From CAIKMD01 sp036501365 (GTDB lineage Bacteria > Pseudomonadota > Alphaproteobacteria > ATCC43930 > CGMCC-115725), in NCBI GenBank assembly GCA_036501365.1, contig DASYAL010000028.1, forward strand, positions 1 to 64,000: 64,000 nucleotides of DNA. The letters are read 5' to 3'. The first letter of the stretch is position 1; every line of letters begins with the position of its first letter. Of this stretch, positions 27,125 to 37,871 are shown piece by piece. The translations under genes and the position numbers were made by a program. The notes beneath the pieces are model-generated. The model did no database searches. It was given only the letters and a program-made list of their open reading frames with translations, and was not told where the DNA came from.

Positions 27125-28261
27125 ATGACCGAAACCGCGCTCTTGTCTCCCAACGGACAACAGGAAACGGTCGGCCACGGACCGGCGACCCGGCTCTTCG
27201 TCGCGACCATCAACGGCGTGACGCGGCTCGATCGGCCCGCGCCCGCGATGCCTTGGACTGTCGCGAATGCGGCGCTTTCGGGAAAGCATGCGAGCGCGCT
27301 GCTCGTCGAGTCAGGCTCGGGCAAGCTCTTTGCCGGCGCGCATGGCGAGGAGGGAGTCTGGGTCAGCGATGACGGCGCCGGCACCGCGTGGCGCCGCGTC
27401 GCGACCGGAATCGATCATCTCAATGTCTATTCGCTGGCAGCGCGCCGCCGTGGCGGCGAAATAGCGCTCTTTGCCGGCGCGGAGCCGGCCGCGCTTTATC
27501 GCAGCGACGATCTCGGCGAGACTTGGCGCGAATTGACGGCCTTGCGCGGCGTGCCCGACCACGACAAATGGAGCTTCCCGCCGCCGCCGCATATCGCGCA
27601 CGTGAAGTCGATCACGATTCATCCGACGCAGCCGGAGACGCTCTTTGCCTGCATCGAGCAGGGCGCGCTTCTCGCGTCGCGGGACGACGGCAAAAGCTGG
27701 ATCGAGCTCGCCGATTATTCGAAGCCCGAGGACCCGACCTATCGCGATATGCACCGGATCGTGCTGCATGCCCAGCATCCGGACATCGCCTACCTCGCGA
27801 CCGGCGTCGGCATGTATCGCAGCGAGGATGGCGGCAAAACCTGGCGCACGCTGACGCAGCGCGGCAGCCGGATCGGCTATCCCGATTTCGTCTTCCTCGA
27901 TGCGGAGAATCCCGACATTCTTTGGATCGCCGGCGCCGAGAAGACGCCGCGCGAATGGCCCGGCGACGGCACGGCCAATTCGACCGTGCTCAAAAGCAGC
28001 GATGGCGGGCAGAGCTGGCGCGAATTGCGCAACGGTCTGCCCGAACGCCTTGCCGGCGGGATCGAGGCGATGAGTCGGCATCGCTGGCCCGGCGGCGCGA
28101 CGCTCAGTTTCGCCACCGCCGGCGGCGAGATCTATTCGAGCGATGATGGCGGCGAGAACTGGACGCGGCTCGCCGCTGGCTTGGCGCCTGTATCCAAAGG
28201 CGTGCATTACCGCGCGTTCCTGCCGGGCGCGCGGGAACGCGGGCGGAGGGCTTACGGCTGA
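27125..28261 (+). CDS. Asp-box (BNR-like) beta-propeller protein (copy 1)
   Basis: A 378-residue beta-propeller of the sialidase/VPS10-like type. Six Asp-box motifs of the S-x-D-x-G-x-x-W kind are visible: SDDGAGTAW, SDDLGETW, SRDDGKSW, SEDGGKTW, SSDGGQSW and SDDGGENW. The chain has no signal peptide, so it is probably cytoplasmic, although the Asp-box family is mostly secreted. The start is ATG 27125, 18 nt after the dehydratase stop and preceded by CAGGAGAT. A paralogue with the same blade order lies at 31355 (both share DKW-FP-PPHI-H-KS). The function is unknown; being tied to dehydratase and binding-protein genes twice suggests a real functional link. Confidence 0.85.
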   Translation: MTETALLSPNGQQETVGHGPATRLFVATINGVTRLDRPAPAMPWTVANAALSGKHASALLVESGSGKLFAGAHGEEGVWVSDDGAGTAWRRVATGIDHLNVYSLAARRRGGEIALFAGAEPAALYRSDDLGETWRELTALRGVPDHDKWSFPPPPHIAHVKSITIHPTQPETLFACIEQGALLASRDDGKSWIELADYSKPEDPTYRDMHRIVLHAQHPDIAYLATGVGMYRSEDGGKTWRTLTQRGSRIGYPDFVFLDAENPDILWIAGAEKTPREWPGDGTANSTVLKSSDGGQSWRELRNGLPERLAGGIEAMSRHRWPGGATLSFATAGGEIYSSDDGGENWTRLAAGLAPVSKGVHYRAFLPGARERGRRAYG

Positions 28262-28309
28262 TGCGCGTGCGTCTTTGCATCGGTGGCGCGCGCCGTGGCT
28301 GAAGCGACA

Positions 28310-29323
28310 ATGAAAGCCGTCCGTCTTCTTGCGCATGGCGGGCCCGAGGTGCTGATCTACGGCGATTTTTCGCCGCCCGAGGTCGGGGCGACTGATGTGC
28401 TGGTGCGCGTCCTCGCGACGACAGTCTCGCGCTGGGACGTGAAATATCGCATCGGCGAACCTGGTCGCACGACGAGCCTTTACAAGCTTCCGATGCAGCC
28501 CGGCCGCGATGCCGCGGGCATTGTCGAAGCGGTGGGGTCGCAGGTGCGGTCTTTGAAGCCGGGCGATCGCGTCGTTGGCTTGGTCCACCCGGTTGATGCC
28601 GCGGGGCAAAGTATCTATCCGGGCCACAATACCTTCGGCGGCAATGCGCAGTTTGTTGCGCGTCCCGAATCGCAATGGCTGATCCTGCCTCTCGAGGTCG
28701 ATCCAGCCGACGCCGCCGCGGCAATGTGGTCCTATGCCACGTCCCACCGCATACTTCTTGATCGGCTGCAGGCTCGTCTTGGCGACACGATCTTCGTGGT
28801 CGGCGCTTCCGGGGGAATGGGATCGGCGATCGTCGATTTGGCGCGCGTTATGGGCGTTCGCGTTGTCGCAGCGACCCGGTCAGCGTCCAAGGTTGCTTTC
28901 CTGCGAGACCTTGGCGCGAGCGCGGTGATCGTCCTGCCGCGGAGCGACGCGGCGACGGCGATCCGCACAGAGGCAGGGCCGCGCGGCTGCGATGGTGCAA
29001 TCGATTGCAGCGGCGACACGGCAATGATGCGGCTTTGTGTTGATGTGCTGCGTCGCGGCGGAACCTTCGTCCTGGTCGCGGCGGAAGGTCCGCCGGCGCC
29101 TTTGCCGATCACGGTCGCGGACTGTACCCGTCTCGAGCTGACGATCCGTGGCGCGCGGGCATCGACGCTCGAAGATCAGCGCGCGGTGGTGCAGTTGTTG
29201 GCCCAGAAGAGGATCCGTCCAGCGATTCACGCCGTCATGCCGCTTTCCGAATTGCCGCTCGCTCACCGGCGCCTCGAATCGGGCGAGGTCGCGGGGCGCA
29301 TCGTGCTTGATCCTTGGCGATGA
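28310..29323 (+). CDS. Quinone oxidoreductase-like MDR protein (zinc-free)
   Basis: A 337-residue medium-chain reductase. The GroES-like N-terminal half contains PGRDAAGIVEAVGSQV, and the nucleotide-binding half contains VVGASGGMGSAIVDLARVMG (about residue 163 on). The zinc-binding cysteines of true alcohol dehydrogenases are absent, so an NADPH-dependent enoyl or quinone reductase is more likely. The start chosen is ATG 28310 (MKAVRLLAHGG), where the family normally begins; an in-frame GTG at 28283 would add nine residues. The gene sits between the propeller and two binding-protein genes, all on the same strand, and may reduce an enoyl intermediate of the same route. Confidence 0.87.
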   Translation: MKAVRLLAHGGPEVLIYGDFSPPEVGATDVLVRVLATTVSRWDVKYRIGEPGRTTSLYKLPMQPGRDAAGIVEAVGSQVRSLKPGDRVVGLVHPVDAAGQSIYPGHNTFGGNAQFVARPESQWLILPLEVDPADAAAAMWSYATSHRILLDRLQARLGDTIFVVGASGGMGSAIVDLARVMGVRVVAATRSASKVAFLRDLGASAVIVLPRSDAATAIRTEAGPRGCDGAIDCSGDTAMMRLCVDVLRRGGTFVLVAAEGPPAPLPITVADCTRLELTIRGARASTLEDQRAVVQLLAQKRIRPAIHAVMPLSELPLAHRRLESGEVAGRIVLDPWR

Positions 29324-29357
29324 TGTCGAACCGGGTTTTTGCAAAGGGAGGCTTTTG

Positions 29358-30335
29358 ATGGCCGTTGCTCTTTCGCGTCGTGATGCCATCGCGATGATCG
29401 CGGGCACACTGACGGTATCGCGGGTCCCTGCGGCACGGGCGGCGGAGAAGCTGCGCGTCGGCAAGGCGGTGGCGCAAGTCTTCGGCTACATCCCGCTCGA
29501 TGTCGGCATGAAATACGGCTTCTTCGAGAAGCAGGGTCTCGAGATCGAGGAGATCAGCTTCGTCAGCGGCTCCGAGTTGGCGCAGGCGATCACCGCCGGC
29601 GCCGTCGACATCACCTTGAGCGGCGGGCCGGACATGGCCTTCACCGCCAAGGGAGCGCCGGAGATCGCGGTGGCGACGATCACCACCTCGCCGGCGTTCA
29701 TGGGCATCGCCGTCGGCAGCCAATCGACGGCGCGCACCAGCGACGATTTGAAGGGCAAGAAGATCGCCGTGACCAGCAAGGGCTCGCTCACTTATTGGCT
29801 TGTCGACGAATTGAATCGGGTCAAGGGCTGGACCGGCGGCGACCGCGCGATTCCGGTGGCGATCGGCGGTGCGCCGCCAACGCAATTGGCGGCGATCAAG
29901 ACCGGCCAGGTCGAGGGCGCCATCGGCGGCCTTCAAGTCGGCTACCAGCTCGAAGAGCAGAAGGCCGGGCGATTGCTGGTCGATATCTCCGACTATGTGA
30001 AGGAGCTCGAGCTGTTCGTGACCTTCGCGAGCACCACGGTCGTGCAGCATAACCCGGACGCGGTGCGCCGCTTCTTGAAGGGCTGGTACGATTCCGTCGC
30101 TTTCATGCAGAGCCACAAAGCGGCGACGGAGCAGCTCGCCAGCCAGGTGCTCAACTGGTCGCCGGCGGTGACCGAGCGCTGCTATGACCACGTGATCGCG
30201 GATTTCTCGACAACGGGGAAGTTCGAGCCGGCGGCGCTCGAGAAGCTGCGCGCCTCTTTCGTCGATCTCAAGGTACTCGATCCGTCGGCCGACATGTCGA
30301 AGCTCTATACCGAAGAATTCCTGCCGCACGCCTAG
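29358..30335 (+). CDS. NMT1/SsuA-like ABC substrate-binding protein (paralogue 2)
   Basis: A 325-residue periplasmic binding protein with a signal peptide (SRRDAIAMIAGTLTV to ARAAE). It shares the family blocks LRVGKAVAQVFGYIPLDVGM, SDDLKGKKIAVTSKGS and the C-terminal DMSKLYTEEFLPHA with the genes at 21156, 30368 and 49278. It is most like its immediate neighbour at 30368, so those two look like a tandem duplication. The start at ATG 29358 follows AAAGGGAGG. No membrane component of an ABC transporter lies nearby. The ligand is unknown. Confidence 0.92.
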   Translation: MAVALSRRDAIAMIAGTLTVSRVPAARAAEKLRVGKAVAQVFGYIPLDVGMKYGFFEKQGLEIEEISFVSGSELAQAITAGAVDITLSGGPDMAFTAKGAPEIAVATITTSPAFMGIAVGSQSTARTSDDLKGKKIAVTSKGSLTYWLVDELNRVKGWTGGDRAIPVAIGGAPPTQLAAIKTGQVEGAIGGLQVGYQLEEQKAGRLLVDISDYVKELELFVTFASTTVVQHNPDAVRRFLKGWYDSVAFMQSHKAATEQLASQVLNWSPAVTERCYDHVIADFSTTGKFEPAALEKLRASFVDLKVLDPSADMSKLYTEEFLPHA

Positions 30336-30367
30336 GCCGAAATGATGGGGAAGGAGGAATGCCTGCC

Positions 30368-31342
30368 ATGATGTCGCGCCGCGATGCGCTGCTCGCGCTC
30401 GGCGGATCGCTCGTCGCGCTCGGCGCGCCGGCGGCACGGGCCGCCGAGAGGCTGCGCGTCGGCAAGGCGGTGATCGAAGTCTTCGGCTACATCCCGCTCG
30501 ATGTCGGCATCAAATACGGCTTCTTCGCCAAGCAAGGGCTCGAGATCGAGGAAATCAATTTCGCCGGCGGTCCGAAACTGGCGCAAGCCATCACCGCCGG
30601 CGCCGTCGATATCGGGTTGAGCAGCGGCCCGGCGATGGCATATTCGGCCAAAGGGGCGCCCGAGATCGCTGTCGCGACGATCACGGCTTCGCCGGCTTTC
30701 ATGGGCCTCAATGTCGGCCAGGCCTCGAGCGCGCGCTCGATCGACGACCTGAAAGGCAAGAGGATCGGGGTCGCCAGCGCGGGCTCGCTCACCGATTGGC
30801 TGGTTGCCGAGCTCAACCGCGCGAAAGGCTGGAGCGACGACCGCGACCGCGCGGTCTCGGTCGCGATCGGCGGGGAGCCGACGGCGGAATTCGCGGCGCT
30901 CAAGACCGGTGCGGTCGATGCCACCCTCGGCGGTGTCGCGACCGGCTACGAGCTCGAAGAGCAACATGCCGGCCGGCTGCTCGGCGACGTCTCGGCCTAT
31001 GTGAAAGAGCTCGAGCTCTTCACGACCTTCGCCAGCAATGCGATCGTTCAGCAAAATCCCGACGCGGTGCGGCGCTTTCTCACGGCCTGGTACGACACCG
31101 TCGCCTTCATGAAAAGCCACCGGGCCGAGACCGTCGCGGTCACCTCCGCGGTCATTCCCGGTTACACCGCCGCCGTTTCGGCGCGTCTCTATGACGGGTT
31201 GGTGTCGCAATTCTCGACCACCGGCAAGTTCGAGCCGGCCGCGCTCGAGAAGTTGCGGGCATCTTTCGTCGATCTTAAAATTCTCGAGCCGTCGGCCGAC
31301 ATGTCGAAGCTCTACACCGAAGCATTCCTGCCCAAAATATAA
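30368..31342 (+). CDS. NMT1/SsuA-like ABC substrate-binding protein (paralogue 3)
   Basis: A 324-residue secreted binding protein, closest to the preceding paralogue. The signal peptide is MMSRRDALLALGGSLVAL to ARAAE. Conserved blocks are FGYIPLDVGIKYGFFAKQGL, IDDLKGKRIGVASAGS and DMSKLYTEAFLPKI at the C-terminus. The start chosen is ATG 30368 because AGGAGG (30352-30357) is then 10 nt upstream; ATG 30359 would be only 1-2 nt from it. It is followed after 12 nt by the second propeller gene, so binding protein, propeller 2 and dehydratase 2 form a tight three-gene unit. Confidence 0.92.
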   Translation: MMSRRDALLALGGSLVALGAPAARAAERLRVGKAVIEVFGYIPLDVGIKYGFFAKQGLEIEEINFAGGPKLAQAITAGAVDIGLSSGPAMAYSAKGAPEIAVATITASPAFMGLNVGQASSARSIDDLKGKRIGVASAGSLTDWLVAELNRAKGWSDDRDRAVSVAIGGEPTAEFAALKTGAVDATLGGVATGYELEEQHAGRLLGDVSAYVKELELFTTFASNAIVQQNPDAVRRFLTAWYDTVAFMKSHRAETVAVTSAVIPGYTAAVSARLYDGLVSQFSTTGKFEPAALEKLRASFVDLKILEPSADMSKLYTEAFLPKI

Positions 31343-31354
31343 GGGAGAAACCTC

Positions 31355-32515
31355 ATGACAACCGCCTGTCTCGCGCCGAACGGCATGAACGTCTATCGCG
31401 GCGCCGCGGCATCGACGCGGCTCCTGGTCGGAACGGCGAAAGGCGTCGCGCTCCTCGAGCGCGCGCCGGGCCAGGAATGGCGCCACGCCGGCACGATGAT
31501 CGCCGACCAGCACATCAGCTCGCTGCTGATCGAGCCCGTCAATGGCGGCACCTATGCCGGCGTCCATCGCGGCGGCGTGTTCTTCAGCCCCGATCTCGGC
31601 AAGCGCTGGGAGCCGCGCAGCGCCGGCATCAGCATCAATCACGTCTATTCGCTGCTCTCGACGATCGAGAACGGCCAGCCGGTCCTCTATGCCGGCACCG
31701 AGCCGCCGGCCGTGTTCTGCAGCCGCGACCAGGGGCGCGGCTGGGAAGAGTTGCCCGGCTGGCGCGACATGCCGGGCAAGGACAAATGGGTCTTTCCGAT
31801 GCCGCCGCATATCCCGCATGCCAAATCGATGGCCGTCGACCCGCGCGATCCGCGCGTGATCTATGTCGGCGTCGAGCAGGCCGGCCTCTTCAAGACCACG
31901 GATGGCGGCCGCACCTGGCGCGAGCTCGATTCCTATTCGAAGCCCGACGACGACTCCTACCGCGACGTGCATCAGATCGTGCTGCGGCCGAACCATCCGG
32001 ACGAGCTCTATATGACGACGGGCATGGGGCTCTATCGCAGCACGGATGGCGGCGAGACCTGGGGCCATCTCACCTATCGCAACACCTTCCGCATCGGCTA
32101 TCCCGACAAGCTGATCTTCTCGCCGCGCGACGACCGCACCATGTTCATCTGCGGCTCGCATGCCAATCCCGGCACCTGGATCTCGCGCCGTACCGCCGAT
32201 GCCGCCGTCATGGTGAGCCACGACGCCGGCGAGAGCTGGTCGCTAGCGTCCAAAGGCATGCCCGAGCCGCTCACCGCCAATCTCGAAGCCATGTGTCTTT
32301 ATGCCTCGCCCGATGGCTTCGACCTCTTTGCCGGCACCACCGACGGCAAGGTCTATTTCAGCGACGACGGCGCTGCGAGTTGGCGCCTTATCGGCAGCGA
32401 CCTGGCGCCGGTATCGAAGGTCGAGCATTACCGGCTGCTGCTGCCGGGCGCCGTCTCCTCGCGCGGCAACCGGCCGCCGGGCGCGGGTGCCGGTGCGCCG
32501 CCGGCCGCGCACTGA
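31355..32515 (+). CDS. Asp-box (BNR-like) beta-propeller protein (copy 2)
   Basis: A 386-residue paralogue of the propeller at 27125. Asp-box motifs SPDLGKRW, SRDQGRGW, TTDGGRTW, STDGGETW, SHDAGESW and SDDGAASW are all present, so six blades are likely. The central block DKWVFPMPPHIPHAKSM matches the other copy, as does the ending with APVSKVEHYRLLLPGA; only the Ala/Pro/Gly-rich tail after it is unrelated. No signal peptide is visible. The start is ATG 31355 after AAGGGAGAAACC. It lies between binding protein 3 and dehydratase 2, with 12- and 15-nt gaps, which supports one transcript. Function unknown. Confidence 0.85.
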   Translation: MTTACLAPNGMNVYRGAAASTRLLVGTAKGVALLERAPGQEWRHAGTMIADQHISSLLIEPVNGGTYAGVHRGGVFFSPDLGKRWEPRSAGISINHVYSLLSTIENGQPVLYAGTEPPAVFCSRDQGRGWEELPGWRDMPGKDKWVFPMPPHIPHAKSMAVDPRDPRVIYVGVEQAGLFKTTDGGRTWRELDSYSKPDDDSYRDVHQIVLRPNHPDELYMTTGMGLYRSTDGGETWGHLTYRNTFRIGYPDKLIFSPRDDRTMFICGSHANPGTWISRRTADAAVMVSHDAGESWSLASKGMPEPLTANLEAMCLYASPDGFDLFAGTTDGKVYFSDDGAASWRLIGSDLAPVSKVEHYRLLLPGAVSSRGNRPPGAGAGAPPAAH

Positions 32516-32530
32516 GCGGAACCAGCCGCG

Positions 32531-33559
32531 ATGGCCGAGGACGTGCCGACCGCGACGCTCGACGAACTGCAAACCTGGATCGGCCGCGAGCATGGCTTTG
32601 CCGGCGCCGACGACGTCACGCGCAACGACATCCGCCGCAAGCTCGAAGTCTATTGCTTCGACTGTCCGCTGCATTACGACGACGCGGTCGCGCGCGCCCA
32701 TGGCTATCGCGGCCTCGTCGCGCCGGTGGCGATCACGCCGCTCTGGGCGATGCCGGCCTATTGGACGCCGGGCCAGACGATCTTCTACGGGCCGGGCTTG
32801 CGCGAGCAGCCGGGCGGCATCCGCACCGACTTGCCGGTCGTCTATCCGCGCGGCGTCAACACGGCGACCGAGTGGGAATATTTCGAGCCGCTCTATCCCG
32901 GCGACAGTCTCGAGGGCAATTGGCGGCTGATCGAGATCAAGCCGCGCCAGACCCGGCTCGGCGACGGCATCTTCCTCACCGTCGAGACCGCGATCCACAA
33001 ACGCTCCGGCGAGCTGGTCGCAAAGAATCGCAACACCGGCTTTCGCTATCAGGAGAAAGCTGCCGACGCGCCGCGCGAAAAACGCGAGCCGCGCGCGGCA
33101 GTCGCGCCGCCGGACGAGCCCACGCTCGATCCTGCCGATTGGGAGCGGCAGCGCCGGTTTGGCGACGTGGGGGCCGGCGACGCGGTGACGCCCTATTCGA
33201 TGTGGCTGAGCTATCAGCGCATCGTGATGAGCGTCGCGGTCGACCGCATGTGGTCGGGTATCCATCACAACCGCGACAAGGCGCGCGCGGCCGGCTTCGG
33301 CGACATCATCTTCAACACCCGCAGCTATGAGATGCTGTTCGAAGTGATGCTGCGGCGCTGGATGGGTCTCGACGGACGGATCACGAAGCTCGGACCGTTC
33401 CGCATGACCGGCAGCTCCTATCCCGATGACGTCGTCACCGCGCGCGGCCGCGTGCTGGAGAAGGTCGACAAGGACCGATCGGTCAAGATCGAGCTGCTGG
33501 TCGCTAATCCGCGCGGCGAGGCGGCGCGCGGCGAAGCCCAGGTGATCCTGCCCGCCTGA
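32531..33559 (+). CDS. FAS1-like/MaoC-type double-hotdog dehydratase (copy 2)
   Basis: A 342-residue close paralogue of the dehydratase at 26042. It shares NDIRRKLEVYCFDCPLHYDD, APVAITPLWAMPAYWTPGQ, NTATEWEYFEPLYPGDSL and the second-half block YSMWLSYQRIVMSVAVDRM. The linker between the two hotdog halves is shorter and more charged than in copy 1, which is where most of the length difference lies. The start at ATG 32531 follows the propeller stop by 15 nt. It ends the co-directional block; the next gene, coxD of the oxidase operon, converges on it with a 17-nt gap. Confidence 0.87.
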   Translation: MAEDVPTATLDELQTWIGREHGFAGADDVTRNDIRRKLEVYCFDCPLHYDDAVARAHGYRGLVAPVAITPLWAMPAYWTPGQTIFYGPGLREQPGGIRTDLPVVYPRGVNTATEWEYFEPLYPGDSLEGNWRLIEIKPRQTRLGDGIFLTVETAIHKRSGELVAKNRNTGFRYQEKAADAPREKREPRAAVAPPDEPTLDPADWERQRRFGDVGAGDAVTPYSMWLSYQRIVMSVAVDRMWSGIHHNRDKARAAGFGDIIFNTRSYEMLFEVMLRRWMGLDGRITKLGPFRMTGSSYPDDVVTARGRVLEKVDKDRSVKIELLVANPRGEAARGEAQVILPA

Positions 33560-33576
33560 TTGGGGAAGGCCGCGGC

Positions 33577-33852
33577 TCAGCCGGCGGGGAAGCCGGCGCG
33601 CGTCAGATAATCGATGACGCCAATGCCGAAGAGGAACAGCAGCCAGAAGAATCCGGCGCCGGCGAATACCCATTTGATCGCCGGCGGATCGCGCAGGCGC
33701 ATGAAGATCGCGAACACGATCGCGGCCTGGATCACGGCGATCCCGAAATTCGCAAGCGGATGAAAGCCGCCGAGCGGCAGATAAGCGCTCAGTACGCTGA
33801 TGCCGAGTAAGACCAGCAGGACCAGCCAGGAAATGAGGTAAGGGAGCAGCAT
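33577..33852 (-). CDS. coxD: Cytochrome c oxidase subunit IV (small membrane subunit)
   Basis: A 91-residue membrane protein with three hydrophobic segments (MLLPYLISWLVLLVLLGISV, ANFGIAVIQAAIVFAIFM and WVFAGAGFFWLLFLFGIGVI), the usual architecture of prokaryotic subunit IV. The middle segment with MRLRDPPAIK matches the family pattern. It is the last gene of the act-cox operon, 17 nt after coxC. The start is ATG 33852. A GC-rich inverted repeat (GCCGGC, loop GGGGAA, 33580-33597) at its 3' end may help end transcription from both sides. Confidence 0.9.
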   Translation of the reverse strand: MLLPYLISWLVLLVLLGISVLSAYLPLGGFHPLANFGIAVIQAAIVFAIFMRLRDPPAIKWVFAGAGFFWLLFLFGIGVIDYLTRAGFPAG

Positions 33853-33869
33853 CGCCGGCCTCCGTCGCT

Positions 33870-34503
33870 CTAACCCGCGCGGCCGAGCGGATAGATCGCG
33901 GCGAACAGGAACAGCCACACCGCGTCGACAAAGCTCCAATAGAGGCCGAGCACTTCGAGCGGCGAGTAATAAGCGGCCGAATAGCGCCGATGCCGCGTAT
34001 GGAACGCCATCACCAGCACCGCGACGATGCCGATCGAGAGATGCACGGCGTGGATGCCGGTGGCGATGAAATAGAACAGCCAGAACAACTCGGCCGGCGG
34101 GTGCTGGCTCGGCTTCAGGAGAAAATTCAGCAGCGGCACCGTGTGGTCGCGGTAATCCTCGACATACTCGTATCCCTTGACGCCGAGGAAGGCGAAGCCG
34201 AGCAAAGCGGTGATAAAGAGCGCGGCGGCGGCGCGGGCGATGTCGTCGCGCTTCACATATTCGATCGACGCCACCATCGTCACGCTGCTCGTCAGCAGCA
34301 GCGCGGTATTGATCGAGCCGAGCAAGAGTTTCGTGTCCTGCCCGGCGAGAAGGAACTGATCGGGATAGCTGATGCGATAGATGTAATAGCCGAAGATCAG
34401 GGCGCCGAAGAACAGCACCTCGGTCGCGAGGAAGACCCACATGCCAAGCTGCGCGGTCTCGGTTTGCCGCGCCAGCGTCGCATATTGCGGCTCGGGGCGA
34501 AGC

Positions 34504-34511
<8 letters not shown>
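33870..34511 (-). CDS. coxC: Cytochrome c oxidase subunit III
   Basis: A 213-residue heme-copper oxidase subunit III of the short, five-helix type. The first helix carries QLGMWVFLATEVLFFGALIFGYY, the conserved centre has IATGIHAVHLSIGIVAVLVM, and the C-terminal helix LEVLGLYWSFVDAVWLFLFA is typical. The start is ATG 34511; the stop codon of coxA lies 8 nt inside it, so the two are translationally coupled. Part of the caa3-type oxidase. Confidence 0.95.
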
Positions 34512-36137
<1,626 letters not shown>

Positions 36138-36141
<4 letters not shown>

Positions 36142-37079
36142 GGCGCCTCCTTCGCTGTGCCCAGCGATTGGATGTAGGCGATCAGCTTCATGAGATCGTC
36201 TTCGGGGATCTGGCCGTCGAAGGACGGCATCACCGGCGGGTAGCCCGCGACGCGCTGGCTCGCCGGCAGCAGGATGCAATCGCGGATGTAGCGCTCGTCG
36301 GCGAGCAGCGTCCGCCCGTCCGCGAGATGGACGTAATTGCCGTAGATGCCGTCGAGCAGCGGCGCATGGATCGTGCTCCGCGGGCTGTGACAGCCGCTGC
36401 AGCCATACTGACGGAACAGTGCCTCGCCCTGCTGGGCGAGGGTCTGGCCGGCATTCTGGCTCGCGAGCCAGCTTGCGTAATCGGCGGGTGAAAGGACATG
36501 GACCGCCCCCGTCATCTTCGCGTGATCCGTGCCACAGAATTGCGAGCATTCCAGGCGAAAATCGCCGATCGCGGTCGCCTCGAACCACAACACTTCGTAG
36601 GTGCCGGGCACGACATCACGCTTCACGCGAAACGCGGGGATATAGAATCCATGAATCACATCCTCGGAGCCGAGGACGACGCGCACGACCTTGCCGATCG
36701 GCACATGAAGCGAATCGATCTCGCGCTGCCCGCCGGGATACTGAATCTTCCACATCCACTGCTTGGCGACGACATAGAGTTCGAGATCGGCCTTGGGCGG
36801 CTGATAGAGGTAGAGATAGGCCTTGGCGCCGAAGGCAAAGAGCACGAGGAAGGCGACCAAGGTGGCGCTGGTCCAGGCGATCTCGAACCGCCACGTCTTG
36901 GTCGCGCGATGGCTGCGATCGGCCTTGCTGCCGCGGCGATAGCGGATCACGAACGAGAACATCATGCCGAAGACGAGCAGCAGGATGAGCGCCACGACGA
37001 CGAGCTCGCCGATCGCGATCGTGTCGACGGTTCGGGCGGTAACGGATGCGTCGCGCGGCCAGAAGGGCAACCCGTCCAT
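36138..37079 (-). CDS. coxB: Cytochrome c oxidase subunit II with fused cytochrome c domain (caa3-type)
   Basis: A 313-residue inner-membrane protein with two membrane helices (about residues 22-45 and 70-92), a periplasmic cupredoxin domain and a C-terminal class I cytochrome c domain. The CuA ligands are seen in ECSQFCGTDHAKM (about 176-188) with the upstream His of VIHGFYIP. The heme-binding motif is CSGCH (about 225). The axial Met probably lies in PPVMPSFDG. Fusion of cytochrome c to subunit II defines caa3 oxidases and removes the need for a soluble cytochrome. It lies 3 nt after the sco gene and overlaps coxA. Confidence 0.95.
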
Positions 37080-37082
37080 GGG

Positions 37083-37871
37083 TCACCCTCGCCTCAGCCG
37101 GACGCCCGACAGGCGAAGGAGCATCGCCGCCAGGCCGAGCGCCGTCGCGCCGCCGAGAATGCGCATCGCGGTGTTGATCTCGGCGCTATAACGCCCCGTC
37201 GCCGGATCGTAGCAATAGCAAAGCAGCAGCAGATCGGTCGCCGGGGTCGAGATCGCGCCGCGCGCCGCCTCGGTCAGAGCGAGGCGCAGATCGAGCGGCG
37301 GGTAATCGACCCCGAGGATGTAGCGCGCGATGGTGCCGTCGGGGGCCGCCACGGCGAAGCCGGCGGGATGGGCATATTGATCGGCCGCGGCGTCGTAGAG
37401 ATAGGGAAAGCCGACCGTCGCCGCGATCCGATGCACCGCGTCGTCGGTGCCGGTCAGGAAGTGCCAGCCGCCGGGATGGGCCGTGCGCGCGAGATATTGC
37501 GCCCGCGCCGCGCGCGAATCCGCGGGCGTCTCGCGCGGATCGATGCTGATCGCCAGCACCTCGAAATCCTTGCCGGCGGCGAGCGGCACGTGATCGAGCG
37601 CGCCGACCAGGTTCGATAGCACGAACCCGCACAGCGTCTGGCAATGCAGGTAATCGAGCACCACCACCACCGGTCGCGTGCCGAAGAAAGCACCCAGCTT
37701 CACACTGCGCCCGTCTTCATCGACAAGCGGCGTGCCGAGCGGCAGGGTAGCGCCCGGATGCTGGTGGAACACGAGGTCGTCGAGCTGCCGCACGGTGAAG
37801 GCCGATTGCCCGGCTGCGGCCGGAGCCACCGTGGCGAGGAGGAGCAGTAGCGCCCGTACCAGCGTCTTCAT
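37083..37871 (-). CDS. SCO1/SenC-family copper chaperone
   Basis: A 262-residue membrane-anchored thioredoxin-fold protein that delivers copper to the CuA site of subunit II. The copper-binding CxxxC motif is HCQTLCG, with a conserved His in AHPAGF. A signal peptide (LVRALLLLLATVAPAAAG) and a hydrophobic C-terminal segment (ALGLAAMLLRLSGV) frame the domain. The start at ATG 37871 overlaps by 4 nt the stop of the small membrane protein gene. Its place directly before coxB fits an assembly role for this oxidase. Confidence 0.92.
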   Translation of the reverse strand: MKTLVRALLLLLATVAPAAAGQSAFTVRQLDDLVFHQHPGATLPLGTPLVDEDGRSVKLGAFFGTRPVVVVLDYLHCQTLCGFVLSNLVGALDHVPLAAGKDFEVLAISIDPRETPADSRAARAQYLARTAHPGGWHFLTGTDDAVHRIAATVGFPYLYDAAADQYAHPAGFAVAAPDGTIARYILGVDYPPLDLRLALTEAARGAISTPATDLLLLCYCYDPATGRYSAEINTAMRILGGATALGLAAMLLRLSGVRLRRG

